NCBI GenBank assembly: GCA_947454465.1
Contig: CANGJP010000011.1
Location: 1-49,329, forward strand
Source: Pseudomonadota bacterium
GTDB lineage: Bacteria > Pseudomonadota > Gammaproteobacteria > Steroidobacterales > Steroidobacteraceae
Direction of reading: 5' to 3'
DNA: 49,329 bases
Shown one piece after another: positions 7,914 to 16,187 of the stretch. A model generated the notes under the pieces. It was not told the DNA's origin and did no database searches. It worked only from the letters and a program-made list of their open reading frames with translations. Made by a program: the position numbers and the translations under genes. The stretch's first letter is position 1, and every line of letters starts with the position of its first letter.

Positions 7914-9776
7914 TTACTTCACTGGTTGGTAGCGTAGTGTTACGAAAACACTACGCCCTTCTTGTTTATATGGAATTGTGGGATCCCAACCTAACGCTGT
8001 TGCGTAAGTGCGATTGAATACGTTACCCAGTTTTGTCTGGATTGAGAAACCTGAATGTTTTGTTAGTTCTATATTGCTAAGTAAATCGACGGTGGCATAA
8101 CCGCCCATTCTGTTTGTATTGGCCAGATCGTCATAGCGGGGACCAATGATATTAATGTTGGTTGAAAGTTGAGTGTTATTGAATCTATAACCAAGGTTCA
8201 CCCGACCTGACTGACGAGCGCTTCTTGCTAGAATGTGCTCATAATTTATACCTACTTCTCGATTACGGGGTTGTTGGATGGTGTAGTTGGTATCGAATGA
8301 AATTTTTTGCCATTGTCCATTTAAATGAAGTTCGGTGCCCTTTAGTTTGACTTTACTGATGTTGTCTGGTTGGTAGGTTGTATTGTTCCAGGTAATCAAG
8401 TCTGTAACATTGGTTGAATAAGTTTGTATTGACCAGTTAATCCAACTTAGTAGTCCTGAGGCTCCAAGCTCATAATTTTCTGATTTCTCTGGCTGAAGAG
8501 TTGGGTTACTAAAGCCTGGGTAGTAAAGATCATTAAAAGTTGGTGCCCGAAATGCCTGTCCCCATCCGGCATTTAGGGCTAAACTTTTACTTAATACAAA
8601 CCATTTCCAGCCAAGTTGGTTTGTAGTGTAGCTTCCAAATTGGTCATTACGATCGCTACGGAGGGATGCGCTTAATTCATGTTTATATATGCTAGCTAAA
8701 TATTGGGCATATATACCCGTGTTTTTACGTTCGGAGACATTATATGAGGTGTCGCTACTGAGATCGTCAATCAGGTAGTCCAGTCCAAAGGTGATTTTCT
8801 GTTTCTTTAGTTTCCAGTCAAGTTGGGTGCTGGCGCTTTGTTTTTCCGTAAAAAATCTGGAGGCAAAAGCGCCATCCTTATAACCTTCAGATACATCCTG
8901 TGTAATTCCCCCACTGAGTGTCAGTTCAAGTGTCTCGAGGGGCGTCAGATGAAGTTTGAAGTTGGGTGTGCTGTTGCGAAATCTGGTTTCATTTTGGGAG
9001 CTACCATCATAGCGAGTTAGTCCTTCTGAATAGAGAGTAGTCAACTCCAAATTTATTGCAGAATTAAATTTGTAGCCTATTTCACTAGTGATCGAGCTAC
9101 TATCAAAATTATCTTTATCTGTTTCAGTAACAAGTACCGGAGAGTAAGTTGGTGCAGGGTAAGTATTGTAACTTCCAAGTGAGTCATAGCCTGCGCTTTG
9201 CATATGATTAACATGCAGGCTGAATTTTAATTTATAGTTACTTGCACCAAATCCAAGATTGTAATTACGCGTGTCGTAGGATCCGCTCCCAATGCTGGCG
9301 ACAATGCCAGTATTTTTACGAGTAAAAATCTGAATCACGCCGCCGATTGCGTCCGATCCATACAGGCTTGAGCGAGGGCCGCGAATAATTTCAATACGTT
9401 CAATCTGGTCCACGGGGATTAATTCAAAGCTGGTTAAACCGGCGCTTGCCGAACCTAGGCGTACACCATCAACCAAAAATAATGTCTGTCCCGATTTGGC
9501 GCCGCGCACTGATACCCCACTTAATTTTCCTAAACCCCCTGAGTTATAAATATCAATCCCCAGCTCTCCGCGCAGTACTTCTTGTAAGGATTGCGCTTGA
9601 CGCTGTTCAATTTGTTCACGGGTAATTACAGTCACTGAACCAATCACTTCGCTAATAGGTTGCTCTGTACGCGAAGCGGTGACGACCACTTCTTCAAGTT
9701 GTTCAGCAGCAATTGCTTGGGTAGAAACGCAGCATGCGGCCACGGTAGTGGCCATCAAGGAAACTCGAAAAAACAT
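7914..9776 (-). CDS. btuB: TonB-dependent outer-membrane cobalamin receptor BtuB
   Basis: A 620-residue TonB-dependent receptor with plug and 22-strand barrel, close to the usual BtuB length. The ATG at 9776 gives a clean signal peptide (MFFRVSLMATTVAACCVSTQ ending in AIA) and has a GGGGAG Shine-Dalgarno 9 bases upstream. An in-frame ATG 84 bases earlier would translate the leader and is rejected. After the signal comes the TonB box (EEVVVTASR), then plug motifs: the VRGAKSGQTLFLVDGVRLGS block and IERIEIIRGPRSSLYGSDAI. The C-terminus shows typical barrel strands and ends VFVTLRYQPVK. Expression should fall when cobalamin is plentiful, given the riboswitch upstream. Confidence 0.95.
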   Translation of the reverse strand: MFFRVSLMATTVAACCVSTQAIAAEQLEEVVVTASRTEQPISEVIGSVTVITREQIEQRQAQSLQEVLRGELGIDIYNSGGLGKLSGVSVRGAKSGQTLFLVDGVRLGSASAGLTSFELIPVDQIERIEIIRGPRSSLYGSDAIGGVIQIFTRKNTGIVASIGSGSYDTRNYNLGFGASNYKLKFSLHVNHMQSAGYDSLGSYNTYPAPTYSPVLVTETDKDNFDSSSITSEIGYKFNSAINLELTTLYSEGLTRYDGSSQNETRFRNSTPNFKLHLTPLETLELTLSGGITQDVSEGYKDGAFASRFFTEKQSASTQLDWKLKKQKITFGLDYLIDDLSSDTSYNVSERKNTGIYAQYLASIYKHELSASLRSDRNDQFGSYTTNQLGWKWFVLSKSLALNAGWGQAFRAPTFNDLYYPGFSNPTLQPEKSENYELGASGLLSWINWSIQTYSTNVTDLITWNNTTYQPDNISKVKLKGTELHLNGQWQKISFDTNYTIQQPRNREVGINYEHILARSARQSGRVNLGYRFNNTQLSTNINIIGPRYDDLANTNRMGGYATVDLLSNIELTKHSGFSIQTKLGNVFNRTYATALGWDPTIPYKQEGRSVFVTLRYQPVK

Positions 9777-9785
9777 CAATTTATG

Positions 9786-9835
9786 CTCCCCACGCTCGCC
9801 CGCATGGATAGGGTTTGAGTTAAACGCAGGGGAGG
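9786..9835 (-). promoter_or_regulatory. Probable ribosome-site sequestering element of the btuB leader
   Basis: On the minus strand the btuB Shine-Dalgarno GGGGAG (9791-9786) has an exact complement, CTCCCC, at 9835-9830. Pairing of the two would hide the ribosome site, which fits the translational control usual for cobalamin riboswitches in Gram-negative bacteria. Only 6 pairs are certain, so the folding is inference. Confidence 0.45.
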
Positions 9836-9904
9836 TTGGCGGAGACGGCTGAAATGCCAAGGCAGGTCAGACCGCCCAGCTCATCGCCCACCGCGATGCT
9901 GAGT

Positions 9905-10130
9905 GGAACCTCAAGGAAGGTTCCAATTTCTAGGCCGGTCTCCGGGCTTTCGAGATCGCTGGCCAATGCCGGCGGTCTACATCGTCTTCCCACGGATCTG
10001 GCTGGAGGCCAGTAGTTGCAGTGACTGGTCAGAATTAAAATGCTGACCGTGATGTAGATTGACTCGATTACCGTTGCGGGGGCAGCGCCGGAATAGTCAC
10101 TGAGGTGACGCACCGGCTTCCCAGTTATCA
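9905..10130 (-). ncRNA. Cobalamin (adenosylcobalamin-class) riboswitch
   Basis: The minus strand carries the conserved cobalamin riboswitch elements in order. GGGAAGCCGGTG starts at 10122; CGCTGCCCCCGCAACGGTAA follows at about 10088-10069. TCTACATC (about 10058) can pair fully with GATGTAGA further down (about 9982), just after a GTGGGAAG block, and a CACTGC element lies between them. The B12 box AGCCCGGAGACCGGCC sits at 9948-9933. After the aptamer a 7-bp hairpin (9904-9910 with 9919-9925) begins the expression platform. There is no U-run, so control is more likely translational than by termination. It precedes btuB by about 130 bases. Confidence 0.95.
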
Positions 10131-10166
10131 GCAGCTTGCGCTGATGATCACCCAGAAGGTGCGTGC

Positions 10167-10195
10167 ACGTTAGGGGAGTGACGCCATGGTGTCAA
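10167..10195 (-). promoter_or_regulatory. Sigma-70-type promoter of the btuB riboswitch transcript
   Basis: The minus strand shows a perfect -35 TTGACA (10195-10190), a 17-base spacer and a -10 TAACGT (10172-10167). Transcription would start near 10160, about 35 bases before the conserved aptamer core. It lies in the leader of the divergent HisN-like gene. A second TTGACA at 10251-10246 has no matching -10. Confidence 0.65.
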
Positions 10196-10254
10196 GAACC
10201 GCCAATGATCGGCTATGCTGTGCACCTTGTTTACCTGCTAAGTGTTGTCAATCC

Positions 10255-11019
10255 ATGAAGTCACCCTTTCTTGTCACGGCCATCGAAGCGGCACAAGCTG
10301 CTGCCGTCGTTATTCGCCGTTATTATCAACAGAATTTGGACATTACGATTAAGTCAGATAAGTCGCCGGTGACGCAGGCTGATGTCGAAACAGAACAAGT
10401 GATTCGCAAGCTGATTAGTGAGCGCTTTCCAAGTCATGGGTTTTACGGTGAAGAAACTGGAAGCCAGGGGTTAGATAAAGAATATTTATGGCTGGTTGAT
10501 CCTATTGATGGTACCAAGGCTTTCGTTCGTGAATATCCAATGTTTTCCACGCAGATTGCGTTGATGCATAAAGGGCGATTGATTGTCGGTGTGTCATCAG
10601 CGCCGGTATATGGCGAACTGGCGTATGCTGAAGTAGGCGTTGGGGCGTGGCTTAATGATCAACCGATTAAAGTCAGTGACATCGACACGATTGAGGGTTG
10701 TGCCATTTCAGGTGGTAACCTTAAGACCTTAGCGCTAAGTTCTCATTGGAATGCTTACGGCAAACTGATTGCCCGCGCCAGTCGTATTCGTGGCTATGGC
10801 GATTTCTTGCACTATCACTTGCTTGCTGCCGGAAAAGTGGACGTGGTGATTGAGTCCGATGTGAATATTCTGGATATTGCGGCGTTATCAGTGATTGTAG
10901 AGGCGGCGGGTGGACGTTTTACGCAGCTTGATGGAAATCCCATTGGGCTTCAAACCACCACTGTACTGGCAAGTAATAGCACACTACACCGAGCGGTTCA
11001 GGTGGCGTTGCCCTACTAG
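10255..11019 (+). CDS. Inositol-monophosphatase-superfamily phosphatase, HisN-like (histidinol-phosphatase or CysQ-type)
   Basis: A Mg-dependent phosphatase of the IMPase fold, 254 residues from the ATG at 10255; an upstream in-frame ATG at 10186 would add 23 Cys-rich residues and is less likely. Metal-binding motifs are GEETG, DPIDGTKAF and the late SDVNILDIAALSVIVEAAGG. The C-terminal segment RGYGDFLHYHLLAAGKVDVV resembles HisN-type histidinol-phosphate phosphatases more than CysQ or SuhB. The usual WD at the third motif is LD here, a mild deviation. Its stop overlaps the stop of the convergent ABC ATPase. Substrate is unproven: histidinol phosphate, 3'-phosphoadenosine 5'-phosphate or an inositol phosphate. 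Confidence 0.82.
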   Translation: MKSPFLVTAIEAAQAAAVVIRRYYQQNLDITIKSDKSPVTQADVETEQVIRKLISERFPSHGFYGEETGSQGLDKEYLWLVDPIDGTKAFVREYPMFSTQIALMHKGRLIVGVSSAPVYGELAYAEVGVGAWLNDQPIKVSDIDTIEGCAISGGNLKTLALSSHWNAYGKLIARASRIRGYGDFLHYHLLAAGKVDVVIESDVNILDIAALSVIVEAAGGRFTQLDGNPIGLQTTTVLASNSTLHRAVQVALPY

Positions 11020-11801
11020 TGGTTGAAGAAGTAGCGCTGACCCAATTGCTGCATTTCCAAAATCGGGGTGTTATAGAGGCGCCCCAGCGTTTCTGAGTTT
11101 ATGATTTCTGTGCAGCTGCCTTGTAGCCATCGGCCATCGCCGAATAATAGCAGTGCATGATCTGCAAATCGTGCAGCTATATTGGGGTCATGCAGGCTCA
11201 TGATGATTGCGCAACCCTCATTGGCTTTAGCGCGTAATAGCTTTAATACCTGCAGTTGATGTTGCGGATCAAGGTGATTCGTAGGCTCATCCAGAATGAA
11301 GACTTGTGGTGCTTGTGTCAGTGCGGTGGCGATGGCGAGGCGCCGGCGCTCACCTCCAGATAACGTGGCCACGTTGCGTTGGGCAAACCCTTCCAGATCG
11401 ACTGCGGCCAATGCGTTACGGGCAAGTTCATGGTCATGTGCAGATTCCCATTGCCAAAAGTCGATGTGTGGATGACGACCACTAACGGCGCACTCCAGAA
11501 CACTGACTGGGAAGGGTTCTTCAAAGTCTTGCGGTACAAAGCTTAAAAGTTTGGCGATTTCGCGGCGTTTGTGCTCAGAAATTAATTGTGATTTCAGCTT
11601 AACAGCGCCGATGTCGTAAGGACGTAATCCCGCAAGTGTATGTAGAGTGAGTGATTTGCCGGTACCATTTCGTCCCAGTACTGCGGTGATGGTACCCGCC
11701 AGTAAGCTCAAATTCAGTTGTTCAACCAGAATACAGTGCTCTACGGCAATGTTGAGAGACTGGCAGCTCAGCAGAGCCTCGTCTTGGTGCAGTGATGGCA
11801 T
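11016..11801 (-). CDS. btuD: ABC transporter ATPase, BtuD/FecE-type (probable cobalamin importer)
   Basis: A 261-residue ATP-binding subunit of the iron-siderophore/B12 import class. Walker A is GRNGTGKS (43-50), the Q-loop is VPQDFEEPF, the ABC signature LSGGE is at 147-151, Walker B is VFILDEP with Asp171-Glu172, and the switch His is in MSLHD. It begins 6 bases after pdxH on the same strand, so it is probably translated from the pdxH transcript. The partner permease is 2.2 kb upstream, separated by tyrA and pdxH, an unusual split for an importer. Cobalamin is the expected substrate because btuF and btuB lie nearby; the family itself also serves siderophores. Confidence 0.82.
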   Translation of the reverse strand: MPSLHQDEALLSCQSLNIAVEHCILVEQLNLSLLAGTITAVLGRNGTGKSLTLHTLAGLRPYDIGAVKLKSQLISEHKRREIAKLLSFVPQDFEEPFPVSVLECAVSGRHPHIDFWQWESAHDHELARNALAAVDLEGFAQRNVATLSGGERRRLAIATALTQAPQVFILDEPTNHLDPQHQLQVLKLLRAKANEGCAIIMSLHDPNIAARFADHALLLFGDGRWLQGSCTEIINSETLGRLYNTPILEMQQLGQRYFFNH

Positions 11802-11807
11802 CGCGTC

Positions 11808-12473
11808 CTACGGATTCAAGCGAGTGGCGTACCACGGGCTGCTGGTGAAATTAAAGGCATCGTTGGGGGAGAGTTCTCGTGACCAGCGTGCGCGATCATG
11901 GACGCGGCCAGGTCCTTCAACCCATAGCTCAATGTGTTCGATCCATAGGCGAAAGCCGCCCCAGTGCGGGGGGCGTGGAACTTGAAGTGCTCCAGCCGAT
12001 GAGTTTTTTGCAAAATCAGCCGTAACGGCTGCCACCTGTGAGGTCAGTTGCTGGCGTGACTGTAGGGGCTGGCTCTGCTTGCTGGCCCAGGCACCGATTT
12101 GGCTATCTGTGGAGCGGCTGGCGAAATAAGCATCACTCTCTTCGGGTGGTGAGCGCACAATTCGACCTTCCAGACGTACTTGACGGTGCAGGGCATCCCA
12201 GTGGAATACGCTGGCGGCGATGGGGTGTACGGCCAGTGCCTGTCCTTTGCGTGACTGATAATTAGTAAAAAAAACAACATACCCTTCAGGCGAGATGAGC
12301 TGCTTGCATAGCACGATGCGGGCGCTGGGTCGGCCATCTTGATCCACCGTTGCCAAGGTCATGGCATCAGGATTAGGTTGCAGCTTGCGTTCGCACGACT
12401 CTGTAAACCATGACGCAAACAGCGATAAGGGGTTGTCGGGTAGAGGCTCTGGAAGAAATTCAGTGTGATTCAT
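11808..12473 (-). CDS. pdxH: Pyridoxamine/pyridoxine 5'-phosphate oxidase PdxH
   Basis: A 221-residue FMN flavoenzyme that makes pyridoxal 5'-phosphate by oxidising PNP or PMP. The ATG at 12473 (MNHTEFLPEPLPDNPLSLFA) matches the family N-terminus; longer in-frame starts would run into the divergent tyrA and are rejected. FMN- and PLP-binding blocks are visible: AMTLATVDQDGRPSARIVL, then the FFTNYQSRKGQAL region, QVRLEGRI, and the C-terminal WGGFRL with the final RLNP. It shares a 78-base divergent spacer with tyrA, and the btuD-like gene follows after 6 bases. Confidence 0.96.
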   Translation of the reverse strand: MNHTEFLPEPLPDNPLSLFASWFTESCERKLQPNPDAMTLATVDQDGRPSARIVLCKQLISPEGYVVFFTNYQSRKGQALAVHPIAASVFHWDALHRQVRLEGRIVRSPPEESDAYFASRSTDSQIGAWASKQSQPLQSRQQLTSQVAAVTADFAKNSSAGALQVPRPPHWGGFRLWIEHIELWVEGPGRVHDRARWSRELSPNDAFNFTSSPWYATRLNP

Positions 12474-12551
12474 GCGTGGGCTTGCTACTGGGCGTAACGC
12501 TGGGTAAAAGGAAGGGGCAATATTCGTTGTTTCGGCTATGGAATCGATTAC

Positions 12552-13649
12552 ATGACTCTTGAAGATTTGCGGCGCAAGCTTGATGGGCTCGATCAGCAAT
12601 TGCTGGCTATTATCGCTGAGCGTCAGGCGTTGGGTACAGAGATTGCGCGAGCAAAGCGCGAAGCCGGTTTACCCACCCGCGATTTTCGCCGCGAGCGCGA
12701 AGTGCTGATACGTGCTAGGGAGAACGCTCAGCGCATTGGAGTGTCCGCCTCTCTTGGCGAGGCTGTCATGCAGTTGCTGATTCGCAGTTCGTTGACCACT
12801 CAAGAGCGTGAGCAGGTGGCGGCTCAGGGGCAGGGTTCTGGCCGTACGGCTTTAGTGATTGGTGGTGCGGGTAAAATGGGTCGCTGGTTTAGTCGCTTTC
12901 TGGCTACTCAAGGGTATCGCGTGACCATAGCCGATCCATCGGGTGCAGTTGAAGGGTTTGATTGTTTGCCTGATTGGTTTGAGGATGCGCTGACTCAAGA
13001 CTTGATTATTGTGGCGGCACCGATTAAGGCCTCTAACGACATCCTGCACCAGTTAGCTAAACGCCAGCCTCGAGGCATTGTCTTTGATTTGGGCTCCCTG
13101 AAAACACCATTGCGGACTGGATTGGCGGCATTAAGTGCGGCTGGTGTGCGTGTCACTTCTGTTCATCCTATGTTCGGCCCCGAAACGGATTTGTTGAGTG
13201 GGCGCCATGTGATCTTTATTGATCTTGGTGATCGTGATGCCTTACGTATTGCTCAGGAGTTGTTTGTTTCGACAATGGCTGAACAAGTAGTGATGTCTTT
13301 AGATGAGCATGACCGTTTAATTGCCTATGTGCTTGGATTATCCCATGCAATCAACATCAGTTTTTTTACTGCCCTTGCAAATAGTGGGGAACATGCGCAG
13401 CGGCTGGCATCGCTCTCTAGTACGACTTATGACGCTCAGATTGATATCGCGACCAAAGTCTCTAAAGAAAGTCCTGATTTGTATTTTGAGATACAGCACC
13501 TTAACGAGTATGGAAAAGAGTCACTGAATGCATTACGTGTTGCAGTAGAGCAGATGTGCAATTGTGTTGCGAATAATGATTTAGAGGCTTTCAGGGCAAT
13601 CATGCAAACGGGGCGCGCCTACTTGGCAGGTCGAAGCAAGGAGAGTTAA
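12552..13649 (+). CDS. tyrA: Bifunctional chorismate mutase / prephenate dehydrogenase (T-protein)
   Basis: A 365-residue fusion that converts chorismate to prephenate and then to 4-hydroxyphenylpyruvate for tyrosine. Residues 1 to about 85 form an AroQ-type chorismate mutase (LRRKLDGLDQQLLAIIAERQ, with Arg and Lys active-site residues in the EIARAKREAGLP block). From about residue 100 comes the NAD-binding dehydrogenase with VIGGAGKMGRWFSRFLATQG, then FDLGSLKTP and VTSVHPMFGP. Length and order match E. coli TyrA. Tyrosine feedback is likely by family, but no TyrR box could be picked out in the 78-base spacer. Confidence 0.95.
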   Translation: MTLEDLRRKLDGLDQQLLAIIAERQALGTEIARAKREAGLPTRDFRREREVLIRARENAQRIGVSASLGEAVMQLLIRSSLTTQEREQVAAQGQGSGRTALVIGGAGKMGRWFSRFLATQGYRVTIADPSGAVEGFDCLPDWFEDALTQDLIIVAAPIKASNDILHQLAKRQPRGIVFDLGSLKTPLRTGLAALSAAGVRVTSVHPMFGPETDLLSGRHVIFIDLGDRDALRIAQELFVSTMAEQVVMSLDEHDRLIAYVLGLSHAINISFFTALANSGEHAQRLASLSSTTYDAQIDIATKVSKESPDLYFEIQHLNEYGKESLNALRVAVEQMCNCVANNDLEAFRAIMQTGRAYLAGRSKES

Positions 13650-13992
13650 TAGCAGACAAGGGCTGGAAGATGAGGTGCTGCGTCTATTTCATCAATAATG
13701 GACTAGGGCAGACATAAAATTTTTATCGCAGACTCTGCGGCGTGAGTTGCTGTTGCTTAATGCTCAGAATTTGCTGTCGTTATTTACGTGGTTTGTGAGT
13801 GGTTGATGTTCTCGTATGAGGTGCATGACGAAGCGCTTGTGTTATGTGATCCGCAACATCAGGTTAGACATTTATTGCAGGGTAATAAGGTCAGATTGCA
13901 GGCCTTTAAATGCGTTTTTTGTGGGTCACTTAAAAGACTTGGCGCTGTCGTCGAAATTAAGCATAAATTCTTGGTTAGGGCGTTATTCGAAG
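13650..13992 (+). other. Gene-free interval between tyrA and btuC 3' ends; possibly degenerate coding DNA
   Basis: About 340 bases between two convergent genes. One plus-strand frame is nearly open from 13651 to 14022 but is broken by stops after about 14 and about 50 codons. A second frame gives a 75-codon ORF (13788-14015) that overlaps the end of btuC. None of the translations has a motif I recognise and no hairpin-plus-T-run terminator is evident. It may be a decayed gene or unconstrained spacer. Confidence 0.3.
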
Positions 13993-14982
13993 TTATCTTC
14001 GTTGCTGATGCTTGAACATTAATGCAATAAAAATAGGTACTCCCAGTAGCGCCGTGAGTGCGCCCACGGGTAATTGACGTGGTGCGAATAGTGTTCGTGC
14101 TGCCGTATCTGCCAGCGTCAATAGACTACCGCCCATCAGTATAGCGGCAGGAACCAGTCGTCGATGATCGGCGCCTACTAGCAGACGTGCAAGGTGCGGG
14201 ATAATGAGTCCAACAAAGCCGATGCTCCCTGCGGTGGTCACTGCCGCTGCCGTGATCAGAGCGCTGATTGCAAATAAACCGATGCGTATTTGTTTGATGT
14301 TCATGCCTAAGTTGTGTGCTTGAAGTTCACCTCGAGTCATCAGGTTCAAGTGACGTGCAAGTAGATAACTTAAGCTGCCAGTGCTGATCATGAGGAGCCA
14401 TAAAGGAAGGGCGCGTCGGGTATTGCTGATTTCACCCATGAGCCAGAACAGCATGCCGCGTAGCTTAGCCTCATCCCCTAAGGCGAGCAGTAAGCTGACC
14501 AGTGCACTGGTGCCAGCTGCAATCACCACGCCGGTCAGTAGCAGTCGAGTGGGTGACCAACTGCCTTCTGCATGGGCAAGTGCAAACACCAGTAAAACAG
14601 TGGTGAAGGCACCTACAGCGGCGGCCAATTCAATCGGCCAGCCGCTAATGCCCATTAGCATGGCAAATAGTGCAGCTGCGGCGGCGCCGCCAGAACTTCC
14701 AAGAATATAAGGATCGGCGAGTGGATTGCGCAGCAGCACCTGCATTAGCACGCCTGACAGAGCGAGTAGTCCTCCCAGTGCAAAACTGGTCAAAATCCTG
14801 GGCAGTCTCAACTGAACTAAAACCGATTGTTCCAAGCTATTCGATTGCCTGGACTTAAACAAACCAAGGATGTCGTTGACTGTTAGATGCACGCTGCCTG
14901 ATTTGAGCGCAAACATCAGTGATGTGACGGCGGCTAGGGTTAACGCTAGGAAGGTTAGCGGAAAATTTGGTTTGGCTTTCAA
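13993..14982 (-). CDS. btuC: FecCD/BtuC-family ABC permease (probable cobalamin importer)
   Basis: A 329-residue polytopic permease with about ten membrane segments, as usual for BtuC/FecCD proteins. Family signatures include LRLPRILTSFALGGLLALSG with MQVLLRNPLADPYILGSSGG near residues 60-100, the GFVGLIIPHLARLLVGADHR block near 270 that contacts the ATPase, and APRQLPVGALTALLGVPIFI at the end. The only possible start is a TTG at 14982: the frame is open to 15039 upstream without ATG or GTG, and no good Shine-Dalgarno is visible. I see no riboswitch in the spacer before rppH. Cobalamin is inferred from the nearby btu genes. Confidence 0.83.
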   Translation of the reverse strand: MKAKPNFPLTFLALTLAAVTSLMFALKSGSVHLTVNDILGLFKSRQSNSLEQSVLVQLRLPRILTSFALGGLLALSGVLMQVLLRNPLADPYILGSSGGAAAAALFAMLMGISGWPIELAAAVGAFTTVLLVFALAHAEGSWSPTRLLLTGVVIAAGTSALVSLLLALGDEAKLRGMLFWLMGEISNTRRALPLWLLMISTGSLSYLLARHLNLMTRGELQAHNLGMNIKQIRIGLFAISALITAAAVTTAGSIGFVGLIIPHLARLLVGADHRRLVPAAILMGGSLLTLADTAARTLFAPRQLPVGALTALLGVPIFIALMFKHQQRR

Positions 14983-15147
14983 TTCGGCGCGATCAGAAAT
15001 GGGTGTTTTTCGAACCTTAGCGCAGCAGGTGGGCTGAAGTCACGGATTTGCATTAGGTCTTAAAAAAACCTTCGATATACTGGAAGAATTACACGACACA
15101 GACTGAGTGCATGTGAAACAATCCGCTCAAATTAGTAGCTGAATTCC

Positions 15148-15720
15148 ATGACTGACTTTATTGATGCCCAAGGTTTTCGTGCCAATGTCGGAATCATTCT
15201 TATTAGGGATGATCGTCAGGTATTTGTGGGTGGGCGATCCGGCGGCCGTGGCTGGCAGTTCCCTCAAGGTGGTATTGCCCAGGGTGAACAACCTGAAGAT
15301 GCTTTGTTCCGTGAACTTAAAGAAGAAGTGGGTCTCGAACAACGAGATGTCGAGGTTGTGGCCACTACTCGAGGCTGGTTACGGTATCGTCTACCTAAGA
15401 ACTATCAGCGGCAGACCGGTAAAATCACTTGTATAGGTCAAAAACAACGCTGGTTTATGCTGCGATTTACTGGCAGTGATGAGCGTTTCCGATTTGATGC
15501 CACGCTGGAGCAGCCCGAATTCGATCGGTGGCGCTGGACGGATTATTGGTCACCAGTACGTGAAGTGATCTATTTTAAGCGGTCGGTTTATGCTCGGGCA
15601 TTGGATGAATTGGGTACCCACGCCTTCCAGGATGGTCCGCCGCCCCTGCCTGGTTGGTGGGAAGAAGAAAGAACGCTCCGAACGCTGGCTCGACGTAGAG
15701 ATTTTCGTCACTCCGTTTGA
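15148..15720 (+). CDS. rppH: RNA pyrophosphohydrolase RppH (Nudix)
   Basis: A 190-residue Nudix hydrolase that removes pyrophosphate from the 5' end of primary transcripts and so triggers RNase E decay. The N-terminus MTDFIDAQGFRANVGIIL and the run WQFPQGGIAQGE are characteristic of RppH rather than other Nudix enzymes. The Nudix box starts at GGIAQGEQPEDALFRELKEE and continues VGL. The conserved tail blocks KITCIGQKQRWFML and VREVIYFKRSVYARAL are present. It is divergent from btuC and converges on hemJ. Confidence 0.96.
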   Translation: MTDFIDAQGFRANVGIILIRDDRQVFVGGRSGGRGWQFPQGGIAQGEQPEDALFRELKEEVGLEQRDVEVVATTRGWLRYRLPKNYQRQTGKITCIGQKQRWFMLRFTGSDERFRFDATLEQPEFDRWRWTDYWSPVREVIYFKRSVYARALDELGTHAFQDGPPPLPGWWEEERTLRTLARRRDFRHSV

Positions 15721-15749
15721 TCAGGTGCGGCTGTTCCACCTGGCTTAAC

Positions 15750-16187
15750 TTAGAGCGGCTTGACGACGGCCAAGATGACAATGGCGATGAGCAAAACGCT
15801 GGGGGCTTCATTGAACCAGCGATACCAGCTCTGGCTGTGCGTGTTGGCGTCGCGTGCAAAAGTCATGACTAATGCGCGGCACCAGCCATGGTAACCAATT
15901 AATAGGGCGACTAAGCCTAACTTGGCTTTAAGCCAGCCCATCTCTAGATAGCCTGGAGCCAGCCATATCATCAGGCTACCAAATAGAGCAGCCAGTGCCG
16001 CCCCGAGGGTCATGATCAGGTACAAGCGTCGTTCCATGACTTTGAATCGGTCGATGCTGATTTGATCGTTGGTTACTGCGTGATAAACAAATAAGCGCGG
16101 CAGGTAAAACAGCCCAGCAAACCAAGTCACTACAAATACCACATGCATGGCTTTGAAGTAGGGTAGCAAACTGATTAGGGTGGACAT
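15750..16187 (-). CDS. hemJ: HemJ-type protoporphyrinogen oxidase (UPF0093 membrane protein)
   Basis: A 145-residue membrane protein with four predicted helices. HemJ oxidises protoporphyrinogen IX to protoporphyrin IX in haem synthesis and is common in bacteria lacking HemG and HemY. The conserved family segment is MHVVFVVTWFAGLFYLPRLF, with its His near residue 15, followed by YHA and, in the third helix, the KAKLGLV lysines. The length fits the family. It converges on rppH and stands alone on its strand. Confidence 0.92.
   Translation of the reverse strand: MSTLISLLPYFKAMHVVFVVTWFAGLFYLPRLFVYHAVTNDQISIDRFKVMERRLYLIMTLGAALAALFGSLMIWLAPGYLEMGWLKAKLGLVALLIGYHGWCRALVMTFARDANTHSQSWYRWFNEAPSVLLIAIVILAVVKPL

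Noticed and set aside
9820-10113. A 97-codon minus-strand ORF
   Set aside because: It runs across the cobalamin riboswitch and the btuB leader; the RNA motifs explain the conservation and the peptide has no family.
10246-10251. Second TTGACA as a btuB promoter
   Set aside because: No -10-like hexamer at 16-18 bases, unlike the site at 10195-10167.
12474-12599. N-terminal extension of pdxH into tyrA
   Set aside because: The ATG at 12473 fits the family start; the extension overlaps the divergent tyrA coding region.
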